From Agrobacterium tumefaciens (GTDB lineage: Bacteria; Pseudomonadota; Alphaproteobacteria; Rhizobiales; Rhizobiaceae), in the NCBI RefSeq assembly GCF_013318015.2, contig NZ_CP115841.1:2552501-2616500 (forward strand): a stretch of DNA of 64,000 nt, read 5' to 3'. The translations under genes and the position numbers were made by a program. Below are positions 51,086-60,186 of the stretch, piece by piece (the stretch's first letter is position 1; every line of letters starts with the position of its first letter). The notes beneath the pieces were generated by a model. It worked only from the letters and a program-made list of their open reading frames with translations, was not told the DNA's origin and made no database searches.

Positions 51086-51235
51086 ATAAAAACCGCCATG
51101 GCCGGGAGGGGACGGCCATGGCGGTCATATTAGAGGACAAAGGCCCGGAGAGGGGGGAAAGGCCTTTGTCCGGTCTGATGCGGCGGGGGACGAGCCTACA
51201 ATCAGACTACGGCGTGATCAGGCGCCGTCCCCTAT
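51086..51235 (-). ncRNA. Small RNA, alpha-r7 (Smr7C)-like
   Basis: On the minus strand three stems are seen. The 3' one is ACCGCCATGGCC/GGCCATGGCGGT (51125-51092) with loop GTCCCCTCCC and a TTTTTAT tail, a perfect terminator. The middle stem is GGACAAAGGCC/GGCCTTTGTCC (51171-51135) with a CU-rich loop containing CCCCCCTCTCC. The 5' part carries GTCTGAT/ATCAGAC (51207-51173). The position between MarR (same strand) and polA (opposite) matches Smr7C of S. meliloti as I recall it. A CTTGAA at 51265-51260 may be its -35; the 5' end is approximate. Confidence 0.85.
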
Positions 51236-51400
51236 GAAATGTGTGTGCAAATGCGGCTTTTCAAGGGAAAATCTATTACAAATTCGTAAGGTTCACGCGA
51301 ATTTTGCCGGTGCCTCCAGCGGCTTAGCCCCGTGCGCTTTGCGGTGCGTTGTTTGAACTTTCTGTGGACGTCAAAACGGCCCCGCGCTATCCATATCGCC

Positions 51401-54388
51401 ATGAAAAAAGGCGATCATCTCTTCCTCGTTGACGGCTCCGGTTTCATTTTCCGGGCGTTCCATGCCATTCCCCCGCTGAACCGCAAGTCGGATGGGCTGC
51501 CGGTCAACGCCGTTTCCGGCTTCTGCAACATGTTGTGGAAGCTCCTGAAGGATGCGCGCAATACCGATGTCGGCGTCACGCCCACGCATTTTGCCGTGAT
51601 TTTCGACTATTCGTCGAAAACCTTCCGCAACGAGCTGTACGATCTATACAAGGCCAACCGCACCGCACCGCCGGAAGATCTGGTGCCGCAGTTTGGCCTG
51701 ATCCGCGAGGCGACACGGGCCTTCAACCTTCCCTGCATCGAGACGGAAGGCTTCGAGGCGGATGACATCATCGCCACTTACGCCCGTCAGGCGGAGGCGA
51801 TTGGCGCCGATGTCACCATCATTTCTTCCGACAAGGACCTGATGCAGCTCGTCACGGCCAATGTGCATATGTACGACGCCATGAAGGACAAGCAGATCGG
51901 CGTTCCCGATGTCGTCGAAAAATGGGGTGTAGCCCCGGAAAAGATGATCGACCTTCAGGCGATGACCGGCGATTCCACCGATAATGTTCCGGGTATTCCT
52001 GGTATCGGGCCGAAAACGGCCGCGCAATTGCTGGAAGAATACGGCGATCTCGACACGCTGCTGGCGCGGGCAGGAGAAATCAAGCAGCAGAAACGCCGCG
52101 AAAACATCATCGCCAATGCCGATCTTGCCCGCCTTTCCAGACAGCTCGTGGCGCTCAGAACCGATGTGCCGCTGGAGCAGTCTCTGGAAGAACTGGTGCT
52201 CGAACCGCAGAACGGCCCGAAACTCATCGCTTTCCTGAAGGCAATGGAGTTCACGACGCTGACGCGCCGGGTAGCTGAAGCCACCGACAGCGACGCCTCT
52301 GCCATCGAAGCCGCCAATGTGCCGGTGCAATGGGGCGCTGATGCCCATGGACCAGACCTCGACGCCGCGCCTGCAGTTGCCGCAGCTGATGACAAGACCG
52401 CTGTGCCGGCGTCAACCACCGCTCCGGCACGGAAGGTGACAGGGGAGGGCAGTGCGCCCACCGATCTCGCCACGGCACGGCAGACGGTTTTCTCCGCCGC
52501 CAAGATCGACACGACCGCCTATACGACGATCAGGGATCTGGCGGAGCTGGATCGTTGGGTTGCCGCTGCCCGCGAAACAGGTGTCGTCGCCTTCGACACG
52601 GAAACGACCTCGCTCGACCCCATGCAGGCGGAACTCGTCGGTTTTTCGCTGGCGATTGCCGATAACGGCAAGGATGCCTCAGGCACCGATATCCGCGCTG
52701 CCTATGTGCCATTGACGCACAAGACCGGCTCCGGTGGCGATCTTTTCAGCGATGGCATCAGGCTTGCTGAAGGACAGGTGCCGTTTGCCGAGGCGCTGGC
52801 ACGTTTGAAGGATCTTCTTGAGGATGAAGCCGTTCTGAAAATCGCGCAGAACCTCAAATATGACTACCTGCTGATGAAGCGCCACGGCGTCGTCATGCAG
52901 AGTTTCGACGATACCATGCTGATTTCCTACGTTCTTGAGGCAGGAAAAACCACGCATGGCATGGATACGCTTTCCGAACGCTGGCTCGGCCACACGCCGA
53001 TCGCCTACAAGGACGTGGCGGGATCGGGCAAGTCGAGCATCACCTTCGATTTCGTCGATATTGACAAGGCGACCGCTTACGCCGCGGAAGACGCGGATGT
53101 CACCCTGCGGCTGTGGATGGTGCTGAAGCCCCGGCTTGCCGCAGAGCGGCTGACCAGTGTGTATGAGCGGCTGGAGCGCCCTCTGGTGCCTGTACTGGCG
53201 CATATGGAGGAGCGTGGCATCACCGTGGACCGACAGATCCTGTCGCGTCTCTCCGGTGAACTCGCCCAGAAGGCGGCTGCTTTCGAAGAGGAAGTCTACC
53301 AACTGGCAGGCGAGCGTTTCAACATCGGATCGCCAAAGCAGCTCGGTGATATCCTGTTCGGCCGGATGGGCCTGCCTGGCGGCTCCAAGACCAAGACGGG
53401 CCAATGGTCCACATCGGCGCAGGTTCTCGAAGATCTGGCGGCGGAAGGTGCCGAATTACCGCGAAAGATCGTCGACTGGCGGCAGCTGACCAAGCTGAAA
53501 TCGACCTATACGGATGCGCTTCCCGGATATGTCCATCCGCAGACGAAACGGGTTCACACGTCCTACGCGCTGGCCTCCACCACCACGGGGCGCCTGTCGT
53601 CCTCGGAGCCGAACCTTCAGAACATTCCGGTGCGCACGGCGGAAGGCCGCAAGATCCGCACGGCCTTCATCTCCACCCCCGGACACAAGCTTCTTTCCGC
53701 CGATTACAGCCAGATCGAGCTACGTGTGCTTGCCCATGTCGCCGACATTCCGCAGCTTCGCAGCGCATTCGAAAACGGCATCGACATTCATGCGATGACC
53801 GCATCGGAAATGTTCGGGGTGCCGGTGGAAGGCATGCCGTCTGAAGTGCGCCGACGTGCCAAGGCCATCAACTTCGGCATCATCTACGGTATTTCCGCTT
53901 TCGGCCTTGCCAACCAGCTCAGCATCGCGCGCTCCGAAGCGGGCGAATATATCAAGAAATATTTCGAGCGTTTTCCTGGCATTCGCGATTACATGGAAGC
54001 GACCAAGGCTTTCGCCCGCGAGAACGGCTATGTCGAGACGATTTTCGGCCGCCGTGCGCATTATCCGGAAATCCGCTCCTCCAACCCTTCCATGAAGGCC
54101 TTCAACGAGCGTGCAGCCATCAACGCACCAATCCAGGGGTCTGCAGCCGATATCATTCGCCGTGCGATGGTCCGTATCGAGCCGGTGCTGGAGGCGGAAA
54201 AGCTTTCCGCCCGCATGCTGCTGCAGGTACATGACGAACTCATCTTCGAAGTCGAGGAAGGGGAAATCGAAAAGACCCTGCCCATCGTCGTCTCGGTGAT
54301 GGAAAATGCAGCCATGCCGGCTATTTCCATGAGGGTTCCGCTCAAGGTGGATGCCCGCGCGGCCGACAACTGGGACGAGGCGCATTGA
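51401..54388 (+). CDS. polA: DNA polymerase I
   Basis: A 995-aa polymerase with three domains: 5'-3' exonuclease (1-300, LFLVDGSGFIFRAFHA, FEADDIIATYARQ, GIPGIGPKTAAQLL), 3'-5' proofreading exonuclease (about 390-580; catalytic DTETTS and later Asp motifs intact) and polymerase (about 600-995; motif A DYSQIELRVLAH, motif B RRAKAINFGIIYG, motif C QVHDELIFE). A poorly conserved linker (about 310-375) is Ala-rich. ATG 51401 fits the family N-terminus although no good ribosome site is seen. Confidence 0.96.
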   Translation: MKKGDHLFLVDGSGFIFRAFHAIPPLNRKSDGLPVNAVSGFCNMLWKLLKDARNTDVGVTPTHFAVIFDYSSKTFRNELYDLYKANRTAPPEDLVPQFGLIREATRAFNLPCIETEGFEADDIIATYARQAEAIGADVTIISSDKDLMQLVTANVHMYDAMKDKQIGVPDVVEKWGVAPEKMIDLQAMTGDSTDNVPGIPGIGPKTAAQLLEEYGDLDTLLARAGEIKQQKRRENIIANADLARLSRQLVALRTDVPLEQSLEELVLEPQNGPKLIAFLKAMEFTTLTRRVAEATDSDASAIEAANVPVQWGADAHGPDLDAAPAVAAADDKTAVPASTTAPARKVTGEGSAPTDLATARQTVFSAAKIDTTAYTTIRDLAELDRWVAAARETGVVAFDTETTSLDPMQAELVGFSLAIADNGKDASGTDIRAAYVPLTHKTGSGGDLFSDGIRLAEGQVPFAEALARLKDLLEDEAVLKIAQNLKYDYLLMKRHGVVMQSFDDTMLISYVLEAGKTTHGMDTLSERWLGHTPIAYKDVAGSGKSSITFDFVDIDKATAYAAEDADVTLRLWMVLKPRLAAERLTSVYERLERPLVPVLAHMEERGITVDRQILSRLSGELAQKAAAFEEEVYQLAGERFNIGSPKQLGDILFGRMGLPGGSKTKTGQWSTSAQVLEDLAAEGAELPRKIVDWRQLTKLKSTYTDALPGYVHPQTKRVHTSYALASTTTGRLSSSEPNLQNIPVRTAEGRKIRTAFISTPGHKLLSADYSQIELRVLAHVADIPQLRSAFENGIDIHAMTASEMFGVPVEGMPSEVRRRAKAINFGIIYGISAFGLANQLSIARSEAGEYIKKYFERFPGIRDYMEATKAFARENGYVETIFGRRAHYPEIRSSNPSMKAFNERAAINAPIQGSAADIIRRAMVRIEPVLEAEKLSARMLLQVHDELIFEVEEGEIEKTLPIVVSVMENAAMPAISMRVPLKVDARAADNWDEAH

Positions 54389-54474
54389 CGGGAATTGACC
54401 GGCCATTGACCGATAGCTGTCATTGGTTTGTTGCGTGCACAGATTAGGGGAAACATCTCAAAAGGAGTTCCCCC

Positions 54475-55194
54475 ATGCACGCCCCGCTCGTTTCAAAAGA
54501 TCTGGAATCTTTTTCCGCTGCCAGCCACGATCAGCCGCCGCGCCATCTGGGTCGCCGCTATAATACGGATGGTGAATTCCTGCTCGAGCCGGGCAATACC
54601 GTGGTCTGCCATCTCGTTGAAGGGTCGAAAACCGAAAGCGCAATCATCGGGACACGCCAGCGTTTTCTGGATATGCCCGAGGCATCGCAGCTGGCCTTCA
54701 CGCCGGTTTCCAGCCTGCATATGACGGTATTTCAGGGCATTATCGAATATCGCCGTGCATTTCCCTACTGGCCGGAAGACATGCCACTCGATACTCCGAT
54801 CGACACGATGACGGAGTATTATTGCGATCGTCTGGCGGATTTTCCGGGCCTGCCTGGTTTCAATATGCAGGTGACTGGTCTCAAGCCGACGGGGCTGGTG
54901 CTGAAGGGTGCCAGCGCCGAAGACGACCGGATCATTGCGCTGTGGCGGGATAGCTTTGCCGAAGCTTTCGGTTATCGGCATCCCGATCACAACACCTATC
55001 AATTCCATATTACGCTGGCTTATGTCACGCGCTGGTTCAATCCGGAGTGCCTGCCGCGATGGCAGGCGATGCTGGATGAAGAGCTGGAAAAACTGCGTGC
55101 GGCAGCGCCGATAATCGAGATGCGCGCGCCAGCTTTCTGTGAATTCAGGGACATGAACCACTTTAGGGAACTCGTGGTTTTTGATAGGAAGTGA
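54475..55194 (+). CDS. DUF1868 protein, 2H phosphoesterase-like
   Basis: A 239-aa protein. Two HxT motifs, SSLHMTVFQG (about residues 80-89) and FHITLAYV (about 176-183), are spaced as in the 2H phosphoesterase superfamily, which includes RNA 2',3'-cyclic phosphodiesterases. I assign it to DUF1868 by sequence memory. The ATG at 54475 follows AAAAGGAG. Substrate unknown. It follows polA by 86 bases and may be cotranscribed. Confidence 0.8.
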   Translation: MHAPLVSKDLESFSAASHDQPPRHLGRRYNTDGEFLLEPGNTVVCHLVEGSKTESAIIGTRQRFLDMPEASQLAFTPVSSLHMTVFQGIIEYRRAFPYWPEDMPLDTPIDTMTEYYCDRLADFPGLPGFNMQVTGLKPTGLVLKGASAEDDRIIALWRDSFAEAFGYRHPDHNTYQFHITLAYVTRWFNPECLPRWQAMLDEELEKLRAAAPIIEMRAPAFCEFRDMNHFRELVVFDRK

Positions 55195-55387
55195 AGCATG
55201 ATTTGCAAAGGCCTGCCGCCCGCCCGTCGCAGCAAACCGGCTTAATCGGAAAAAATGCGCGTCAGGGCTGGTCAAAGCCCGTTTGGGCATGTATAAGCGC
55301 GCCAAATTTCCGATATCGAGACACCCGACATTCGGCCTTTGGTTATGGCCGGTTACGTTGTTTCGCCGCTAAAGTGGAGTAACAAAA

Positions 55388-55573
55388 ATGGCTGTACCAA
55401 AAAGAAAAACAAGCCCGTCCAAGCGCGGCATGCGCCGCTCGGCTGACGGTCTCAAGGCTTCGACCTACGTTGAAGACAAGAACTCCGGCGAACTGCGCCG
55501 TCCGCACCATATCGATCTGAAGACCGGTATGTATCGCGGTCGTCAGGTTCTGACGCCGAAGGAAAGCGCATAA
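55388..55573 (+). CDS. rpmF: 50S ribosomal protein L32
   Basis: A 61-aa basic protein with the L32 N-terminus [18 protein letters not shown] and C-terminal [19 protein letters not shown]. It lacks the four zinc-binding Cys found in some L32 proteins, so it is the C-minus type. The ribosome site is GGAG in TGGAGTAACAAAA. It is followed by a strong terminator. Confidence 0.97.
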   Translation: MAVPKRKTSPSKRGMRRSADGLKASTYVEDKNSGELRRPHHIDLKTGMYRGRQVLTPKESA

Positions 55574-55596
55574 GCTTTCTGAAATAATCTTTACGG

Positions 55597-55625
55597 AAAA
55601 CCGGCCCTCGTGGCCGGTTTTTTGT
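55597..55625 (+). terminator. Intrinsic terminator after rpmF
   Basis: AAAACCGGCC, CTCGT loop and GGCCGGTTTTTT form a 10-bp stem merging into a T-run, 24 bases after the rpmF stop. Confidence 0.9.
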
Positions 55626-55734
55626 TTTTGGGCCGTTTAGCTGCTTTTTTCGGTTACTTGGAAAATCCGATCACTCCTCCTACACTCTGTTCGGGAGAGC
55701 AGGTCTGGTGCCTGCAACGGGGAGGGGCGCTTCG

Positions 55735-57561
55735 GTGAAATATCGCTGGATTTTATTGACGCTGCTCAGCCTCGGCCTCGGTTACGGCGCCGTGACCAAG
55801 GGCAGCGGCATCATTGCGGAAAGCTATTTCGGCGAAGTCTCCGATCAGGGCCGCACCACCCTCAGGCTGGCCGTCTCGGCTCTTGGCGGGCTTTTGAGCC
55901 GTTTCGAGCCGCTGCCCGCCCTGATCGCCGATCACGACGACATTGAGGAGCTTGTCGCGCATCCACAGGATGAGGCGATGCGCCAGCGCGCCAATATCTA
56001 TCTCAAATCCATCAATACATTGCTGGAATCCTCCGACATCTACATCATCACGCTGGACGGTGTGACAATCGCCGCTAGCAACTATGATGGACCCACGAGC
56101 TTCGTCGGTGAGAATTTCAGCTACCGTCCCTATTTTCAGGATGCCGCCAAGGGCTTCCCGTCGCGTTTCTTTGCGCTAGGCACCACCTCCCACAAGCGCG
56201 GTTATTATTTTTCCGCGCCTATTCTCTTCAACGAGGAGATCAAGGGCGTCATCGTCTTCAAGGTCGATATTGAAGGCATAGAGGCGTCGTTCGGCGATGG
56301 TGAAAACCGCATTCTCGTATCGGACCCGGAAGGCATCATCTTCATGACCGGAACGCCGCAGTGGCTTTATTCCGGCCTGATGCCGCTGACACCGGAAAGG
56401 ATTGCGCGCACGGCTGCATCCCGGCGTTACGCCAATGCCGACCTGAAGGAACTGCCGCTAAAAAACGGCAATTTCGGCTCTCATCAGTTGATGACGATCA
56501 GTCAGAACGACGGTGACAGGGAATATCTCGTCCTGTCGCAGCCGATGCCCGACGCGGGTTGGACGGTCAGCGTGCTGATGGATACCGGCTCACTCAGGAC
56601 GCAGGTCAAGACGGCGATGATAGCGATCATCCTCTGCCTGTGTCTTGCCGCTGCCGTGGTCGCCGCCATGCTGCAAAGACGGCGGCGCCTGCGTGAACGC
56701 CTGACCCACCAGGCCGAAGCTCAGGCGGAGCTGGAGCGGCGGGTGGAGGAGCGCACAGCCGATCTCGCGCGGGTGAACCGTGAGATCGAACACGAAATCG
56801 CCGAGCGCCGCCAGACGGAGAAACAATTGCGCAAGATGCAGAATGACTTGGTTCAGGCGGGCAAGCTTGCAGCGCTCGGACAAATGTCGGCAGCACTTTC
56901 GCACGAGTTCAACCAGCCGCTCGCAGCCGCCAAGAATTATGCGGAAAACGCCTCTCTTCTCGTGGAACGTGGACGTCTGGAAGAGGTAACGGAAAACCTC
57001 AGGCGTATTTCGGGCCTTATCGATCGCATGGCTTCTATCAGCAGGCATCTGAGAAATTTTGCCCGCAAACCCAATGAGAAAATGGCTGCGGTCGCGCTCG
57101 ATGCTGTCCTTCGCGATACGCTGGAAATTGTTGGAGCACGGCTGAAGGCCGCCGATGCGGTGCTGGATGTTGATCTTGGTCCGGTGCCGCTTGCGGTGAA
57201 GGCCGGGCCGGTGCGGCTGCAGCAGGTGCTGGTCAACATCATCTCCAATGCCGCCGATGCGGTGGAAGGGCGCGAGGATCGTCGCATCGCTTTGAAAGCC
57301 GTGCTGCACGGTCAGACGGTGTCGATTTTCATTCGTGACCGAGGTCCGGGCGTTCCTCCGGCGATTTCGGAGCGCATCTTCGATCCCTTCTTCACCACCA
57401 AGGGCGTGGGGCGTGGCCTCGGTCTCGGCCTTTCCATCACCTACAGCATCATCAAGGATTTTGGCGGCCAGCTGCGTGTCAGAAACCATGAAGACGGCGG
57501 CGCGGAATTCGAGATCGAATTACCGGCAGCAGCCTATCGTGTGGAGGTGGCGGCGGAATGA
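55735..57561 (+). CDS. DctB-like sensor histidine kinase
   Basis: A 608-aa membrane kinase of the DctB type. One N-terminal and one mid-protein helix (near residue 295) flank a periplasmic double-PAS/Cache sensor domain (about 30-285). A coiled coil (about 320-360) leads to the HisKA box SHEFNQPLAAAKNYAENA, then N box NIISNAADAVEG, G1 RDRGPGVP, F box FDPFFTTK and G2 GRGLGLGLSI. GTG 55735 with GGGGAGGGG upstream is preferred over GTG 55708. Its stop overlaps the response regulator gene. Position suggests it senses tri- or dicarboxylates handled by the adjacent tctCBA. Confidence 0.88.
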   Translation: MKYRWILLTLLSLGLGYGAVTKGSGIIAESYFGEVSDQGRTTLRLAVSALGGLLSRFEPLPALIADHDDIEELVAHPQDEAMRQRANIYLKSINTLLESSDIYIITLDGVTIAASNYDGPTSFVGENFSYRPYFQDAAKGFPSRFFALGTTSHKRGYYFSAPILFNEEIKGVIVFKVDIEGIEASFGDGENRILVSDPEGIIFMTGTPQWLYSGLMPLTPERIARTAASRRYANADLKELPLKNGNFGSHQLMTISQNDGDREYLVLSQPMPDAGWTVSVLMDTGSLRTQVKTAMIAIILCLCLAAAVVAAMLQRRRRLRERLTHQAEAQAELERRVEERTADLARVNREIEHEIAERRQTEKQLRKMQNDLVQAGKLAALGQMSAALSHEFNQPLAAAKNYAENASLLVERGRLEEVTENLRRISGLIDRMASISRHLRNFARKPNEKMAAVALDAVLRDTLEIVGARLKAADAVLDVDLGPVPLAVKAGPVRLQQVLVNIISNAADAVEGREDRRIALKAVLHGQTVSIFIRDRGPGVPPAISERIFDPFFTTKGVGRGLGLGLSITYSIIKDFGGQLRVRNHEDGGAEFEIELPAAAYRVEVAAE

Positions 57562-58904
57562 CCATGTCGCGGGTTCTGTTGATTGATGACGAGGAGGAAC
57601 TGCGCTTTTCCACCGCGCAGGCGCTGGAACTTTCAGGTTTTGCGGTCACCATGCTGGCGAGCGCCGAACATGCGCTCGAACTCATCGGCTACAGCTTCGA
57701 TGGCGTCGTGGTCAGCGATATCAGGATGCCCGGCATGGATGGCATGACGCTGCTGCAGAAGGTGCGGGAGCTTGACCCGGAAATACCTGTCATCCTGATG
57801 ACGGGCCATGGCGATGTGCAGCTTGCCGTCAATGCCATGCGCAACGGTGCTTATGACTTCATCGAAAAGCCCTTCACCCCGCAATATCTCGCCGGCATCA
57901 TAAAAAGAGCCAACGACCGGCGGGCACTGGTGCTGGAAAACCGCCGCCTGAAGGCGGTGGCGGGCAAGCATGACGATCTCGAAACGCGTCTGCCCGGCAG
58001 AACCCAGGTCATGGTCGATCTGCGTTACCGCATTCGCGCCATCGGTGCGACGGATGCCGATACGCTCATTGTCGGCGATACCGGTGCGGGCAAGGAAGTG
58101 GTGGCGCGCGCACTTCACGATATCAGCGCCAGAGCCAACCGGCCCTTTGTCGCCATCAATTGTGCCGCCCTTCCGCAAACGCTGATCGAAAGCGAGCTGT
58201 TCGGCCACGAGGCTGGCGCTTTTCCCGGCGCGCTGCGCCCGCGCTACGGCAAGTTCGAGCATGCCCGCGGCGGCACCATATTGCTGGACGAGATCGGCTC
58301 CATGCCCTTTGAATTGCAGGGCCGGTTCCTGCGCGTATTGCAGGAACGGGTGATCACCCGTCTTGGCTCCAATGAAACAGTCGAGCTCGACGTCCGCTTC
58401 ATCGCCACCAGCAAGGTCGATCTGGAGCAGGAAGTCGCGGCAGGGCGGTTCCGTGCCGATCTTCTTTACCGCCTGAACGTGGCGACGATTCTCGTGCCGT
58501 CCCTCTCGCAGCGCAGTGCCGACATACCGCTGCTTTTCCTGCATCTGGTGCGGGAGGCTGCTGCCCGTTACGGTCGGGAAGATACGGACGTTCCGCAGCA
58601 TCTACTCTCAGTCATTTCCCTGCGTGAGTGGCCGGGCAATGTCCGGGAATTGCGCAATGCGGCGGACCGTTTCGTTCTCGGTCTGGAAAGCGATGTCTCC
58701 GAAACCTCGCTGCCATTTGAGGGCGATGGCAAGGCGGCGCTTGCCGCAAGGGTCGCCGCTTATGAAAAAAGCCTTATTGCGCGCGCGATCGCCGCCCACG
58801 GCGGAAATCTGAAATCCGTCTATGAGAGCCTCGGCATTTCACGCAAAACGCTTTACGAAAAAATGCAGAAATACGAGCTGCACCGGCACATGACCGAAGT
58901 GTAA
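57558..58904 (+). CDS. NtrC/DctD-like response regulator with GAFPGA variant
   Basis: A 448-aa regulator: receiver domain (1-120, phosphoacceptor Asp54, Lys104), AAA+ domain (about 145-375, Walker A GDTGAGKE at 173-180, Walker B ILLDEIGS near 241-248) and a C-terminal Fis-type helix-turn-helix (about 415-445, NLKSVYESLGISRKTLYEKM). The sigma-54 contact loop GAFTGA reads GAFPGA (220-225). That Thr is normally essential for sigma-54 activation, so the mode of action is uncertain. It overlaps the kinase gene by ATGA. Confidence 0.88.
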   Translation: MTMSRVLLIDDEEELRFSTAQALELSGFAVTMLASAEHALELIGYSFDGVVVSDIRMPGMDGMTLLQKVRELDPEIPVILMTGHGDVQLAVNAMRNGAYDFIEKPFTPQYLAGIIKRANDRRALVLENRRLKAVAGKHDDLETRLPGRTQVMVDLRYRIRAIGATDADTLIVGDTGAGKEVVARALHDISARANRPFVAINCAALPQTLIESELFGHEAGAFPGALRPRYGKFEHARGGTILLDEIGSMPFELQGRFLRVLQERVITRLGSNETVELDVRFIATSKVDLEQEVAAGRFRADLLYRLNVATILVPSLSQRSADIPLLFLHLVREAAARYGREDTDVPQHLLSVISLREWPGNVRELRNAADRFVLGLESDVSETSLPFEGDGKAALAARVAAYEKSLIARAIAAHGGNLKSVYESLGISRKTLYEKMQKYELHRHMTEV

Positions 58905-58955
58905 TGGGTGGATTTCCACCCATGGATGAGCCCGTATGGGTAGAAATCCACCCAT
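58904..58955. promoter_or_regulatory. Tandem 20-bp palindromes upstream of tctC
   Basis: ATGGGTGGATTTCCACCCAT (58904-58923) is a perfect 20-bp palindrome. A second 20-bp site (58936-58955) equals it in the complementary reading except for one base. The starts are 32 bp apart, about three helical turns. They lie 150-200 bp upstream of tctC and begin at the stop codon of the response regulator gene, the place expected for enhancer sites of that regulator. Confidence 0.7.
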
Positions 58956-59102
58956 TGCTGCCCATGATGGCGATAAAAGCGCGCCTTGCCGCAAGACCGC
59001 CGTTGCTGAACGGCAATCCCGGATCGCAAATGGCTTCACCCCGGTCGCCATGGAGGAGCATGCGCGGCTGAAGTGGCGAACATTTTCATCCGGGAGGAAT
59101 CG

Positions 59103-60086
59103 ATGAAAATACTGAAGACAGTTACCGGCCTTGCTGCCGCCGCTGCCGTTTCCCTTTTTGCGCTTTCTGCATCCGCTCAGAACTACCCCGAGCGCAACAT
59201 CACCATGGTCGTGCCCTTTGCCGCCGGTGGCCCGACAGATACGGTCGCGCGTCTTGTCGCTGAATCCATGTCGAAGGATCTCGGCCAGCAGATCATCGTC
59301 GAAAATGTCGGCGGCGCTGGTGGCACGCTGGGCGCTGGCCGCGTGGCGGCGTCGGATCCGGACGGTTACACCGTTCTGCTGCATCACATCGGCATGGCGA
59401 CGAGCGCCACGCTTTATCGCAAGCTCGCCTATGATACCCTGAACGCTTTCGAATATGTCGGTCTGGTCACGGAAGTGCCGATGACCATTCTGTCGCGCAA
59501 GACGCTCGAGACCAAGGATCTCAAGGGTCTGATCGACTACGCCAAGGCGAACAAGGACAAGGTCACCGTTGCCAATGCCGGCATCGGTGCTGCTTCGCAT
59601 CTGTGCGGCATGTTGTTCATGAGCGCGATCGAGACACCGCTGGTCACTGTTCCTTACAAGGGCACAGGCCCGGCCATGACCGACCTGCTCGGTGGACAGG
59701 TCGATATCATGTGCGACCAGACCACAAACACCACCAAGCAAATCCAGGGCGGGACCGTTAAAGCCTATGCCGTAACCTCGGCCAAACGGCTCGACGTGCT
59801 GCCGGACGTACCGACAGTTGCCGAATCGGGCCTGCCGAAGCTTGAGGTGGGTATCTGGCACGGTATCTACACGCCGAAGGGTACACCGGCTGAGATCAAC
59901 GAAAAGCTCTCCAAGTCGCTGCAAGTCGCGCTGAAGGACAAGAACGTGGCGGCCCGTTTTGCCGAACTTGGCACCACACCTTCCCCAGAAGCCGATGCGA
60001 CGCCCGCAGCGCTCAAGACCAAGCTTGAAAGCGAAATCGCCCGCTGGAAGCCTGTGATCGAGGGCGCCGGCCAATATGCCGACTGA
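59103..60086 (+). CDS. tctC: Tripartite tricarboxylate transporter substrate-binding protein
   Basis: A 327-aa periplasmic protein of the TctC/Bug family. The signal peptide (1-25) ends ASAQ. The family core NYPERNITMVVPFAAGGPTDTVARL, the GAGGTLGAGRVA loop and YKGTGPAMTDLLGGQVD are present. It captures tricarboxylates such as citrate for TctAB; the actual ligand is unknown. ATG 59103 follows GGGAGGAATCG. It is the first gene of tctCBA. Confidence 0.93.
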   Translation: MKILKTVTGLAAAAAVSLFALSASAQNYPERNITMVVPFAAGGPTDTVARLVAESMSKDLGQQIIVENVGGAGGTLGAGRVAASDPDGYTVLLHHIGMATSATLYRKLAYDTLNAFEYVGLVTEVPMTILSRKTLETKDLKGLIDYAKANKDKVTVANAGIGAASHLCGMLFMSAIETPLVTVPYKGTGPAMTDLLGGQVDIMCDQTTNTTKQIQGGTVKAYAVTSAKRLDVLPDVPTVAESGLPKLEVGIWHGIYTPKGTPAEINEKLSKSLQVALKDKNVAARFAELGTTPSPEADATPAALKTKLESEIARWKPVIEGAGQYAD

Positions 60087-60100
60087 TGGTTGAAGCAATT

Positions 60101-60123
60101 GCCGGCGGCACCCTACCGCCGGC
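60101..60123 (+). other. GC-rich stem-loop between tctC and tctB
   Basis: GCCGGCGG, loop CACCCTA and CCGCCGGC form a perfect 8-bp stem 14 bases after the tctC stop, with no T-run. Like the hairpin after frcB, it follows the binding-protein gene and may stabilise that part of the mRNA. Confidence 0.6.
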
Positions 60124-60186
60124 TTCTTGCCGTCAATTTAACGCGCGGAACGGTGTGGGGCCGGCCGCAGTGGAGGGGCATCTTTC

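Noticed and set aside
58965..58985. GG-N10-GC pair considered as a sigma-54 promoter for tctC
   Set aside because: Only the -24 TGGC agrees; the -12 element is GCGC instead of TTGC, and the regulator has a GAFPGA loop, so the evidence is too weak to list as a feature.
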